From Scedosporium boydii (Eukaryota > Ascomycota > Sordariomycetes > Microascales > Microascaceae): 64,000 nt of DNA. Each line of letters starts with the position of its first letter. The first letter of the stretch is position 1. The position numbers and the translations under genes are program-made. The stretch spans positions 62,001 to 126,000 of the forward strand of contig NJFT01000002.1 of NCBI GenBank assembly GCA_002221725.1. The letters are read 5' to 3'. Below are positions 1-11,496 of the stretch, piece by piece. The notes under the pieces are model-generated. The model was not told the DNA's origin. It did not search any database and saw only the letters and a program-made list of their open reading frames with translations.

Positions 1-3000
1 CATGGGTCAGGTCGGCCGTCACGGGGCTTGAATCGTCGCTCTGAGACGCTCGGGGTTCCTAAAGAAACTCCCCGATCGGGCGGCGGACAAACAACGTCTG
101 CGTTTTTCTTGGGAAAGGAATATGCAATTTCTCCCTAGGAATACGAATAAGCAAGGGCTACATAACGCAATCCATCCTTTTAGTCACAGAATGCACACCG
201 GCATCCGTACCTTGATGGTGAATCGACGCTATTAGCTACTTGTTTATGCGATGTGCATGTACGGTGGCACATTTGCAAGTGAGGAAGCATGAGACACCCA
301 CCTATGGGATCCGCTCCTGGCGGGTATGTCTGAGAACTCCGTTGACCATTTACCTATTTCCATCCGGAAGGCGTGTCTTGTCGATGCTCGCGACTCGATG
401 AAGGATGCGTTTCTCAACACTTGTCCGGTGGCGATTGGGACATAATACCGCCTCGTTTTCAACAGCTGATGTTTGCATCAGGCTAGATTGTTGCTTATTT
501 TGCTTTTTCCCCGCAGTCTCGGGAGGCAAGACCGAGTTCTTACGTTTCGGTATGGAGGCTAAAGCTGCGGGGGCGTTATGAGCAGCGGTGTAAAACGCTG
601 GGATGCTGGCCTCCTGTGCCCTTCCGGATCCGTGCTTTCGGTTCGGCCAGATTCGGGGCTCAAAGCTCTTCTTGGCATCCGCACACCTTGGAATCCCGCC
701 CTGATCTGGGGCGCTACACTCGGAATCTGGCTGTCTCGCGGGGCTCCACCTCCCTCGGATTCGGGCCGCGTACGACTTGTATAACTCGGTGTGCTCGGCT
801 GGGCCACACCTACCAGGATCCGGGATAGATCCATCAATGCTAGTGATGGCTTATAGATATATTATGCTAGCCACCACAGAGCTTGACGTCTGACCGTTAC
901 GCACCTGCAGAGTGAAATGACAGGACAAGGCTGGGGTCGGTTGGGTTTTTCCGTTTTTTCCGAGCAGAGAAACGTAATCCTCAGGCAGGCAATGTTCTAG
1001 ACTTGCTTCATTTTTGTTCAATATTGCGTAAGAAAATACACAGACCCACATTAGAGGATCATCAATACATACGAAGTAGATGTAGTTTTGAGGGGTTTCG
1101 TGATGTCAATGTTCTTTGTTGGTTAACGATGCAAATTTTGGGTATTGTAGATACATGGCATGACTTGGGGGAGCGGTCTAGATGCTCTCTATCCAAGTCA
1201 CGGGGCTTGGCAAATTTGCGATCTCTCCACACCTTCTGTTCCTGTCCTCTTGACACAGTCTGGGGAACTGCGAATAAGGGCAAAGGGGCACGGTAGGATC
1301 AATAGGGCTGACGACTAAGCCGGTCTAGCTGTCTCGAGCACTAGCTAACTACCAACTAGTACGAGAGGACAAGGCCAAGGACGAAGTACTACGAGTAACT
1401 ACCTATTTAGTGAAGAGGTGCCGAGAAGGATACTTTGCGCCCTCCTTTTGCTACCCCAACCACTACAGGGTTTGTTGAGCGTTTGTTTTCTTGCGCAATA
1501 CGCTGGTGGCTAGAGGACAAACGCTGTATTTACGCTGCCCAGTGCATCTCCAGCGTTCCCCGTGCCGGGACCAAGCACGGAAGCTCGGCGTGCCTCAGCG
1601 TATCAATCGCCGGTACCCCGCTAGCCCCGCTCCGGTGTCACGGCAAAGAGAATCGCACTCACTGCCACTGACCACTGAGGACTCCTCTGACTACCGGTAC
1701 CGAGGTACACAGTCTCGAAAAATTGGATTCCCTCAAACAACACCGAAGGTATCCGTCCTTGCATCTAGAGAAACACTAGTGGATTAGAATTGGAGCTCTA
1801 ATTCTATTTTTTTCTATTCCTGGGGACGGTAGGAATACACTACGACTCTAACACGACCAAGTCTTGAGAAACGTGGACAAAAGAAATTTTCCTGGATTTT
1901 TTCCCAAGGTTGAGAAGACTTGGAACAATGCCAAGCCTCGTCCCTCAATTAAGGTACAAAGTACACCGTCTTTGGCGGGGCAATTGCGCTGTGACTTGGA
2001 GCAGCCACTTTGGGTCACCCAGCACATCGAGCATTTTTACTGCGTTCATTGCATCAACCCGAGCATCAACCCTCCAAACATCGAAGACTTGTCAGACAGG
2101 CAGTACGTATCCCTTTTTAGATCAATTGATGTGCCCTGCATTGTCCCTCCAGTCTATGCAAGTGATGCAGGTATGTGACAAGTCTTCGCCACCAAACGCA
2201 ACATGTCGACCGAAGCTGCGTCGGTTACTGCCTCTTTCTTCACCCTCGACCTCGATCTCGCGCATGCATGTTATGTGTCAAATCTCACTCGCACATCCGA
2301 AGCAAATCCTTTCTGAAAACCCCGACACTGTCTACGCGTAATCGTAATACCAAGAAGAACTTCGGCGTTCTTTTTTTAGAGAACACGAGGAACGGAAACA
2401 ATGTTCCACCGTTTCGATACATGTCCTACAACGTCCACGTTGCTAACAAAAGTTCGGGAAGACCGACCAATCTCTCGACTCCATCCGCATATGGAAAACA
2501 TCCGTCTTTCAAAAAACGGAATTGTGTGCTCCCTTCGTGCTCCATGACAATGAGGGCGGCAAGTCGCGGCAATTAGCGCTTTACACATCTGGGACCTTCT
2601 GTAACCCCGCGAACTTAGCGATCTCCGCCACATCCATGATCCCCACGGCATAAAGTGGGAAAAAAACGAAAAATTCGCTCTTTTCCTCGCAACGAGCCAT
2701 TGGAAGCACTTCGTTGCAAATCTTAATTTCTCCGGTCCTTCTTGTCTTCCCCCGGTCACCAGGTGCAATAGTGGACACTAATTCAGTGCCAAGTCCACAT
2801 TCCCCCACCGATCCTCTGCCCGCCAGGCGTCCGAAGTACTCACGTACCCTATCCTCCGCCCCGGTGACCCCGCCATCCACCTCCAGCTTTTGAGCGGTCT
2901 ACGAAGTAGCCCTCCATCCAGCCCCTGCCCCAGCCAGCCATTTGATCCATTTGATCTATCACGGCCAAAGTTCTTTCTTCTCACCTTGCTGCGCTTCCCC

Positions 3001-3070
3001 AAACTGCAAAGTGCCCTCACACCGTACAGTGTATACCGTACCCCACCTCCTGACCCTTGGAAGCCCAGCC
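1..3070. other. Gene-free left edge, upstream of kynureninase
   Basis: No reading frame here has a recognisable domain or a convincing splice structure, and the many short overlapping frames look random. One TACGAAGTA motif lies at 1070-1078 and a TCAATTGA palindrome at 2122-2129. A near-palindrome of about 20 nt sits around 1784-1803. The last few hundred bases are presumably the promoter and 5' leader of the kynureninase gene. Nothing else is supported. Confidence 0.5.
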
Positions 3071-4706
3071 ATGGCTGCAGTTGATACCTTTTCGAGGGAG
3101 CATGCGACATCCCTGGACCAAAACGATGCTCTAAGTTTCACGAGAAATGAATTCATCATCCCGACGAAAGCCGAAGCTCGGAGCAAGTCTCTGTCTGAGA
3201 GAGGTCCGTAAAGATTGCATACTATTTTCCGGTAGCCTCTTGCCCCCCCTCCCCCTCCGCCCTCCACCCCCTTTTCCCCTTCCTCCGCAAGGTTCCTTTC
3301 CGTGTTCTAGAACGATCCGAGCACACATCCTCTCTGGTTCCTGGGTATTGTGGGTACGTACTGTCACAGCAAGGCAGCTGACACTTTTGTCTTCGCTATG
3401 ACTTGCAGGTACCGGTGTAGTCGACCCGAGTCAAGGGGATGATGAGGGCGGAAGACCTTGTACCTACCTTGTGGGGAATTCCCTAGGCCTCCAGCCAAAG
3501 CGGACGGCGACCAGGGTGAAGCAGTACCTCGATACCTGGGCTACCCAAGGTGTGCAGGGCCACTTCAAGCCGCTCGAGGGCAGTCCGCTGCCGACATGGC
3601 TTGACGCCGACGACCAGATCGCCCAGATGATGGCCCCCATCGTTGGCGCGGACCCTTCTGAGGTCGCCGTCATGCAGACCCTCACGGCGAACCTACACTT
3701 TCTGATGTCGGCGTTTTACAAGCCCGATAGGAACGGGAGGCATAAGATTATACTCGAGGCCAAGGCTTTCCCTAGTGACCACTTCCTCGTAGAGACCCAG
3801 ATTAGGCATCACGGACTCTCTACGAAGGACTCCATGGTCTTGATTGAGCCCGAGACCTGGGATGAGCCGCTTCTCACTACCGAAAAGATCCTAGCGGCGA
3901 TTGAGGAGAACGCGTCTACTACGGCCCTCTTACTTCTTCCCGGGATCCAGTATTACACGGGCCAACTGCTAGACATTCCCAGGATTACAGGGTTTGCCCG
4001 CGAGCGCGGCATCTTCGTCATTTGGGATCTAGCGCATGCAGCCGGCAACGTAGTCCTTAAGCTCCACGACTGGAACGTCGACGCCGCGGCGTGGTGCACT
4101 TACAAGTACCTTAACTCCGGACCGGGCTGTATCGCCGGCTTATTCGTCCACTCGCGCAACAGCAGCGTGTCGAGCAAGATCGAGGACGATGGTTCTGAGG
4201 ACGGTTATACAAACCGTCTTGCGGGTTGGTGGGGCAACGAGAAGAAGACCCGGTTCGTGATGGCTAACAAGTACCACCCTGCGGTCGGTGCCGCCGGGTT
4301 CCAGATCAGCAACCCCAGCATCATTGACATCACCAGCGTCACGGCCTCTCTCGAGGTGTACGAACTCGCGGGCGGCCTTGGCCCGTTGAGGGAGAAGTCG
4401 AAGAAGCTGACGGCGTATCTGGAGGGTTTGTTGAATAACATGCCGCAGGATCTCCGGGGGCTGTTTAAGCAGATTACCTCGACGAACCCTGATGAGCGTG
4501 GGGCTCAACTGAGTCTACTCCTCTCGCCTGGTTTGCTGAATACCGTCATGGAGGAGCTGGAGAAGGAAGCTGTATTCGTCGATGAGAGAAAGCCTGACGT
4601 CATCAGGGTAGCTCCGGCACCCCTGTATAATACCTTCGAGGACTGCTTCAACTTCGTCGAGGTGTTCGGAAAGGCCTTGAGGGTGGCGATAGGTCCCAAG
4701 GAATGA
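3071..4706 (+). CDS. bna5: Kynureninase (L-kynurenine hydrolase)
   Basis: PLP-dependent enzyme that hydrolyses kynurenine and 3-hydroxykynurenine to anthranilate or 3-hydroxyanthranilate plus alanine, in the de novo NAD+ (kynurenine) pathway; expected in the cytosol. Two exons, 3071-3203 and 3409-4706, encode 476 aa, close to the fungal family length. The fold-type I landmarks are visible: LVGNSLGLQP at about residues 65-74, a WDLAHAAGN segment, and the PLP-lysine motif TYKYLNSGPG with Lys277. The intron (205 nt) uses a slightly unusual GTCCGT donor. The better-looking GTAAAG four bases downstream would break the frame, so I chose the first. The ATG follows a pyrimidine-rich leader. The next gene begins about 1.1 kb downstream on the same strand and is unrelated. 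Family assignment is secure; only the exon 1 end and start codon are inferred. Confidence 0.95.
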
Positions 4707-5773
4707 GCTAGGCTCGGGCAATGTCTGGGATGATGGTGGCAGCAAAGGGTATGCCGCCTCTGGAAGTGAGCTAGAAGCCGTATCCTTTCGAAATGTCTAG
4801 CATTATGTAGCGTTTCATCCTGTGTGCTTCGGCGCATTGCGTGTTGAGAAATGAGAAAATGCATCTATCCCGAGACATTAACTAATTCTGAGGACACCAT
4901 CGGTCATGAGGCTAGAAACAGGCTGTGAGAAAGGAGATGTGTTACAGTATAGCCGAGCCTACCCACGAGGTTTGGGTTGACGTTGAGAATTAAACCAAGG
5001 CTGGGATGCTAATTCGTTTCTTGTTGCAATTGGCATGCGTCATCCACGAGTCTCCCTCACGCAGCCAATGCGGGATTCAGCTGCCACAACGACTAACTTT
5101 TCATCTTTTCGCGACGTCGCAATTTCTTTTTTTTTTTCCTTCTCTTTTTTTCCTCTTTCTTTTGCTTTGGATATTTGATAGATCGCTTTCAACAAAATGA
5201 ATAGGAGCCTTATTGGTGCACACGGAATTCGAATCGAGCGTCGCTGGTTGCAAAAGGCTGGTCATGATTCGAGGTCACAGGCCCGTGAGCATGAGGCGAG
5301 GGTCATGCGGTCTGTTTCCACTTTCGTGAACCCCTCCCTCTCTCGTTCGTTCCTTCCCACTGACGTCGGTTCTGTGTCACCATGCTTCCTCAAACCTCAT
5401 CTCTTCTCAGCCTCTTTACCTCCCTCCCCTTTCCCACCGCCTTGGGGAAATTGTTCATCAAATTCGAAGGTTCTAACCAAGTTTGGTGAATTTCTATTTT
5501 TCTTTTTCTTCCTTGTCTTCCTTCTTATCGGATCGCTGTCTTTGGCGTTGGACTCGGTGCATCTCCCATGCGAGCATTTGCCGCGACTCATTGCATTTCG
5601 CCGCTCCGGGCTGATACAGACAACAATACGCATCACATGTGCCTTTTCACGATTTCCTAGACGACTCACCATACGTCATGCCTTCGCATACATGGAATTC
5701 ATTTGATATATAGACTCTTCCGAGGATCGTATATAGACCCCATCCCGGTACATACACACCGAACATCAGCATC
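4707..5773. other. Intergenic: kynureninase 3' end to rhamnosidase promoter
   Basis: No supported gene. The region contains pyrimidine-rich tracts (about 5126-5163 and 5390-5525) and ends in the rhamnosidase promoter. No repeat or RNA gene was seen. Confidence 0.5.
5703..5738 (+). promoter_or_regulatory. Two TATA-like boxes upstream of the rhamnosidase gene
   Basis: Two TATATAGAC-type sequences (about 5706-5714 and 5731-5739) sit some 35-70 bp before the ATG at 5774. They are the only clear TATA-like elements near this start. They suggest a regulated promoter with a short leader, as expected for an inducible glycosidase. The function is inferred from sequence alone. Confidence 0.4.
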
Positions 5774-8264
5774 ATGAGGACCTTCCTGTACCCGCCGGTC
5801 TCAGACCCCAGCCCCTTCCTCCGCCTGCAAATCATCATTGCCACCGTCTTATTCTTCATAGTCCTATACCTTGTCTTTGATCCCTCGTCCACATGGCCAC
5901 CATTCGGTCGGCGCAACCCATTTGTCGGAGAACCCACCGAGTCGGTGAGCTGGCACCGCTATGTCCGCGCCCCACAAAGTGATGTCATACGGCCCGTCGC
6001 TGTGCTCGAGAAGCTCACGAAGGGCCGCGTGCGCAACCAGCACGGCCTCGTCGATGGGAGTGGGCCAACGGTGCTGGTGAGGAAGAATGAGACGACTGAT
6101 GTGCCGAGCATCGTGGTGGATTTTGGCATGAATACCGTCGGCATTCTCTCGATTGAGTTTGCTCATGCAAAAGGGGACGGGGAGAGTTTGCCGGGCTTGA
6201 GGCTGGCATTTTCGGAGACGCTGAAGCACTTGTCGTCTACGAGCGATTTCTCGCGGTCTTATAATGCATGCTATTCCTACCAGTTCCATCCATGGAGTCC
6301 GTTTCTTTATAACTAACAAGATATATTACAGGCTCGCAGAGGCTCTTCGAATCATCTGACGCCTGGGACGGATCAGGTATGTGCCTGGGCCATATGGCAT
6401 GGGTAAATCTTTATGCCACAACTAACTTAATTCCGTTCCCCTCATAGATTGCAGTCAGGAAGCACAAGTACACCTGGACCAACCAGCTGGGCTGCGAAGA
6501 GTCTGGGAAGGTCTGCGCTGATGGACTTCACGGTTTTCGCTATGTTCGCATCTCTCTTGATGCTCTCAAGAAGGATGCGCCTTTGACTACGCCTCAAGGC
6601 ACGGTAGCCATCTCCTCCATATCCCTACAGCTATCCGCGTTTCACGGCACTCCTAACACCTTCACTGGTATGTTTGAGTGCTCGGACGAGGATCTCACCC
6701 AATGGTGGTACGATGGCGTCTACACCAACGACCTCTGCACCGATACCTTCCGTGCCAACGACACGGAGCCCAGGGATGCTGATAGTGACAGCCTCGATGG
6801 GAAACTTGTGTTGCATGATGGCGCCAAACGGGATAGGGATCCATACGTTGGGGATCTGGCTGTTGCTGCCTTGACGACTTACTTGTCTCATGACACAAGC
6901 GAGGCCGTGAGGAATGTATTGGCTGATTTAGCAGATCACCAACGCGAAGATGGTTGGATCCCTCCTGCGAGCATGTGAGTGTCGGCTCGGCTGTTCATGT
7001 ACAGCGAGAGTTCAAGGTGAACTAACTTTGGCAAAGTTTCCGATACACCCTACATCTGTTTGACTATCCCCTCTGGTGGGTCGTCTGCACATTTGACTAT
7101 GTAATGCACACCGGCGACATGAAGTATCTCCGGCGGTACTACGCCAATCTGGTTGCGGTTCTTGACGGATTTTATCCGAGTCTCATGAACAACGAAACAG
7201 GCCTCGTTGAGAAGGGCCGACGTGGCACTGGCGGTTGGGGCGACTATGCTTTTATTCAGCGCACCGGGCCTGTTACATATTACAACGCTCTCTACGTGTA
7301 TGCCCTTCGCCTGGCTTCCGTCTTGGCGGAGTCACTCAGTGCTACTAGTAATGACACCCGCTCGCACGACGCCGAGAGGTGGACCTTGCGAGCGGCCTCT
7401 GTAAGTGCCGCGTTGAACGAGCACAACTTCGACCGCACGGAGGGGCTTTTCTACGATGGCACTTGCAGCCGTGGCAAGGTATACTGCCCCACGCACTCCC
7501 AAGATGGCAACAGCATCGCCATACTCGCCGGAGTTGTCGGCCAAGAGACGGGCGGTGACCCGACGCTCCCCACAGCGCAGTCGATCCTCCACCGCTGGGA
7601 AAACATCACAGCGCGAGATTGGGGAAACGCCTTCTACAGCAATTCGTTCCTTGCAGGCGACTATGGCGACCGAACGTACGCCTTCATTTCCTACTTCGAG
7701 ATCGCCGCCCGTTTCGAAACGGGCCTGGTCGACTCGGCGCTTGAGGAGATGCGGCGGCTCTGGGGATACATGGCGAGTCGGGATCCGGGTGTCACGTTCT
7801 GGGAGGGCAGCGATCCCAGCTACAATAGGGACTCGTTCAAGAGCATGGCGCATGGTTGGTCTTCGGGCGTGGTGGCGCTGCTTACGAGGTATGTGCTTGG
7901 CGTCACGCCCGAGGGGCCTGGTTTCACGAGGTGGAAGGTGAAGCCGCGTGAGGGTGATCTTTCGTGGGCGAGAGGGGTGGTTCCTGTTCCGGGGTCGAAG
8001 GAGGGTATTCGTGTGGCTTGGAACAGGGCGGAGTCGGGGAGTTTTAGTCTGGAGGTCAAGGTTCCGCAGGGCCTTGACGGAGGTATCATTGCGGTGCCCG
8101 TCATCACCAGGCCAGCGGAGGTCAGAGTGAATAACGAGGTTGTTTGGGGAGATGGCGTTGTTGGGCAGGTGTCTGCGAAGCTGGTGCATGGATACGTCGA
8201 GTTTGAGGCGCAAGGAACTGAATTTTCGATCGTGGTTGATCCCGCCGAAGGCGGAGAGCTGTAA
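5774..8264 (+). CDS. Alpha-L-rhamnosidase-like six-hairpin glycosidase (GH78 type), membrane-anchored
   Basis: Predicted to release terminal alpha-L-rhamnose from glycosides or pectic side chains. Exons 5774-6265, 6332-6376, 6448-6974 and 7037-8264 give 763 aa. Near residues 17-36 there is a strongly hydrophobic stretch (IIIATVLFFIVLYLVF) after a short cytosolic tail. This is a signal anchor (type II) rather than a cleaved signal, so the enzyme is probably tethered to a membrane or the wall side. The (alpha/alpha)6 catalytic region carries an HDGAKRDR...GD motif like the family's acid-containing DGxKRDR segment, then GWGDYAF and TFWEGSDPSY. The C-terminal beta domain starts around GVTPEGPGFTRWKVKPREG. 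The TPGTDQ / IAVRK / CADGLHGFRYVRISLDAL segments join only if the tiny 45-nt exon 2 is used. Intron 1 appears to have a GC donor; a GTCTTA donor at 6256 with a later acceptor at 6339 is the alternative. The exact substrate is unknown. Confidence 0.85.
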
Positions 8265-9988
8265 CGAGGTGCTTCTGGGTTTATTCATTTTCTTTTTGAT
8301 GTTTGGGTTTGGTTGGGATGGCATAGGCATGGGCATAGGCATGGGATATTTTGGTATGGTTTCTAACGTCTAGCATCAAATCGGTCCTTGCTGAAATCTC
8401 CTTTCACGATACATCATTTTCCAGAGCATAGGTCTTCTCAGAATACGAAACATCTTGCACCCACGTTTTCTCCATAGCGAGAAAGTGGCCATGAAGAATC
8501 AGTCTCTAACCGCTCATGGCTGCGAGTTGGACTGGTACCACAAGCTTGACGTCGTGTTAAACTTTGGAAACTCTTCTTCAACAGAAACCCTGTTTCTTGC
8601 TTTCCGTAACCTTGCTCGCTAGGCGTATACCTTGCAAAGAGATTTTGCCACCGTACTTTTCTATCTTGCTTTAAGATGTATTGCACTGCCTCACATCACA
8701 GCCTCCTTTTACTTCCACATCGTGATCCAAAGCCAAGATTGGCTTAACGGTGATATCATCGCCTTCGGGGCGAACCCTGACCATCTCCTAAATAGGCGGC
8801 CTCCCAACCACCAGCCTCGCCTTAGGAAATATCGAATATGCCACCATAATCCAAGTCTCGGACAACACAATCCCTTTACAACGTGATCGGATCTAGAGGA
8901 GAGAAACAAAAAGAAATCAAGAAAACGAAATCATAAAAACAATGTTCGGCCTCCACAGAAGACGACACGGCGGCAGCCTATTTTACGCTCGTCCCATCGG
9001 CGGCCGACACTTTGGGACTTCTATCCGTGCGGATCGCAGCGGCATACATCGTGGACCCTGGAGGTTTTCGCTGGGCAAATTTAGTTGTTTCAAGTACTGA
9101 AATTTGACACCCTTTTCTACGAGGATTTAATGAGGCCGGCGGGGGACGATAACGTGGGAACTGGGATAGGGGAAGATAGAAGATAGAAGGAATTGGGAGG
9201 GGTTGGACTGTTAGTGGGTTTGTATATGAGCACAACGTTCACTGACGTCGGTCTTGGGATGATTCGATCATGAGGCAATATGCCCCCTTTCTGTTCCCTT
9301 CCGATTACTCCCACGAACTGGTTTCGAGATGATGTGGTAACTGTGTCAAGCCGGTCGGACGGGCGCCGGACTCTTCCTGCTGCTGGTCGGAGCGTATATC
9401 TCGTCCAGCCATCAAGATGGCAAGGCGTACGACGCCAGTGCTAAAAGATCTCACAACGAAAGGGGCTAGATCGATGCCTTCTGAAGCAGTTCTACCAGGT
9501 GTTAATGAGCTAGGTTAGCAGCTTGTTCCCCAAGCTCACAAGAATGGCAGAAGACCAAGGACGGAGGGCGGGCGAAGATGGCATGGACATGGTATGTTAG
9601 AGCTAGAGAACCAGGGCCGCCTCGACATCTAGACAAAATAAACTCGAGCATTAGATGCCAACGCCAGAATGCCAAATAGGCGCCCTCGAAACCGAGTCCA
9701 TCCACCACAACTCCTCCGCCCCACCCAGTTTGCCTGCAATAGAAGAACGATCCCTTTGATGCGTTGTCTCTCCCTTGAGAAAAAAGAAAAGAGGTCTTTA
9801 TTTTTCTAGCGACGAATTTCTTTCGTTCGTCTAATTGCCAGTGACCCCCCCGTTTAATCAGATCGCAACGCAAACCATATCCGATGCATCCGACGGTCCA
9901 AATCGTGAGCAAAGCGCAATGAACCCCGATAAAAACAACCAGACCAAAGTTTCCCCTTTTGTTTCCACGGCCTTTTTCATCATCACTT
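8265..9988. other. Convergent intergenic region: rhamnosidase and eL32 3' ends
   Basis: No gene supported. Two exact 12-nt direct copies (GCATAGGCATGG) lie at 8321-8344, just after the rhamnosidase stop and probably in its 3' untranslated region. The remainder shows only short chance reading frames. Confidence 0.5.
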
Positions 9989-10747
9989 TTACACCTCGGT
10001 CGTAACCTTCGCCTTGGGATTCGTAACCTTGACGCCTAATTGCTTCGCCCGGGCAATGATGTCAATTCGCTTCCTGGAGGAGACGTTGTGGGCGATCCTG
10101 TGTAAAGAAGACATGGTCAGCACATCTACTTCCTCCTCTCTCCGTACAAGGTCATGCGACCGTCTTGAATTCCCCCTCCAGTTGTATTACCCCCCCCTTG
10201 ATTTCGCAATAATGGAAATACGTACTCGGCAGCGTGGGTTCGGTTGTGCATGAGGAGGAGCTCGACGTCCTTGACGTTGCTGACAAGGAAGGCACGGTGG
10301 CCGGAGGGGGTCATGAATCGGGTCTTCTTGTTGGAGCCATAGCCGATCTACAAACGAAAAAGAAATATTAGTATTCCGCCACGGAACTCCCAGAGCCTCC
10401 AGAGAGAAAACGTACCGAGGGCATGGCAAGGTTGCCCTTGAACCGCCTGCGAACACGGCTGTCGATACCCTTAGGCTTGCGCCAGCTGGGGTCGACGCAC
10501 TTGAAGCGGTCGCTCTGGTGGCGGGTGAAGCGCTTAGTGCCTATTCAACACCAATGTCAACTTCTAACATTCCCCAAGAAATACATCCCCATCATTCGGA
10601 ATAACAAGACGGCCATCGGAAGCAGAGGAATTCGTGTCGGGGCGTCTCGGTAGACTTGAATCGGTCGGCCACGAGAAGACAGGGGGGTTATTTTGGTTCG
10701 AACGTACGCTTCTTCACGATGGGAACGTGCTGCTTGGCGGAAACCAT
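9989..10747 (-). CDS. rpl32: 60S ribosomal protein eL32 (L32)
   Basis: Structural protein of the cytosolic large ribosomal subunit. Four exons on the minus strand (10708-10747, 10416-10540, 10226-10347, 9989-10097) encode 131 aa, the usual eL32 length. Recognisable blocks in order: [14 protein letters not shown] at the start, [20 protein letters not shown], the basic [30 protein letters not shown], the [17 protein letters not shown] helix, and the C-terminal [20 protein letters not shown]. Introns are short with GTACGT-type donors. A further intron appears to lie in the 5' leader (10748-10825, GTACGA donor) with its acceptor AG directly abutting the ATG. Strong codon bias and several introns near the 5' end fit a highly expressed ribosomal-protein gene. 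Assignment is secure. Confidence 0.96.
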
Positions 10748-11496
10748 CTGGAATATCGAAAAGAGAGCAATTTAGTATATTCGCGAATTGATTGAAAGAC
10801 GAGGATTGCGTCGTTTCTATCGTACCTTGACTATCGTGTTTCCTGTGTGGTGTTAGTATTGAGGGTGGATTGGCTTCGTCGTTAAGGAAAGGTTCAAGGG
10901 CGACTGAAGTTTTTGCCAGGCGATTTGACTCTGTCAGAGGGCTAGGGTAAAGTTCTGGAGGGACATTTCTGTGCGTCACGTGCGGGGTACTTTGTTGATT
11001 TTTCGAAGCCGCCATTTTTCCCGCCTCACAAAAGTGGTACAATTGAATTGTAGCGAGTGGGAGTGGGAGTGGGGCTTCCAGCTTTTGGCTTGGCCAACCA
11101 CAATTTGCATGGACAGTTTTACCTCACCGAACCCACCGAGTCTCACCGAATTTAGTAACCACCCACCGAAGGCGTAATTACACGGCCTCATCAAGATGCA
11201 CGATACTGAAGATAGATTTTCTTTTATATAAAGTAAGATTCATCATTAGAAAGCGTAAAATCATAGACATGGAGGGTAAGTAGAGAAGTAGTATCAAAGT
11301 ACTAGTCGATATTGTCATCATGCCCATGCAACGGAAACCCAATGTCATCAACTCGTATGTCTGAACAGCATGCTGCCCTGTCCAATTTCCACGTCTATGT
11401 TTCCCTCGATTCCATGAATTAATAAAAAAACTAGACCGAGCACGATAAACGAATACACGCCCAAAAAAGCCTCTAATAAACAGCGTCTGAATTCTC
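10748..11496. other. eL32 5' leader/promoter and 3' flank of the DnaJ gene
   Basis: Contains the presumed 5'-leader intron of eL32 (10748-10825) and its promoter. Further right lies the 3' untranslated DNA of the co-chaperone gene, which ends at 11497. No separate gene is supported. A long minus-strand frame running through here to 11178 is only the read-through of the DnaJ gene's last intron. Confidence 0.5.

Noticed and set aside
7332..8342. Long antisense frame (336 codons) opposite the rhamnosidase last exon
   Set aside because: Low-complexity Arg/Pro-rich product that mirrors the codon bias of the sense gene; no domain and no start context.
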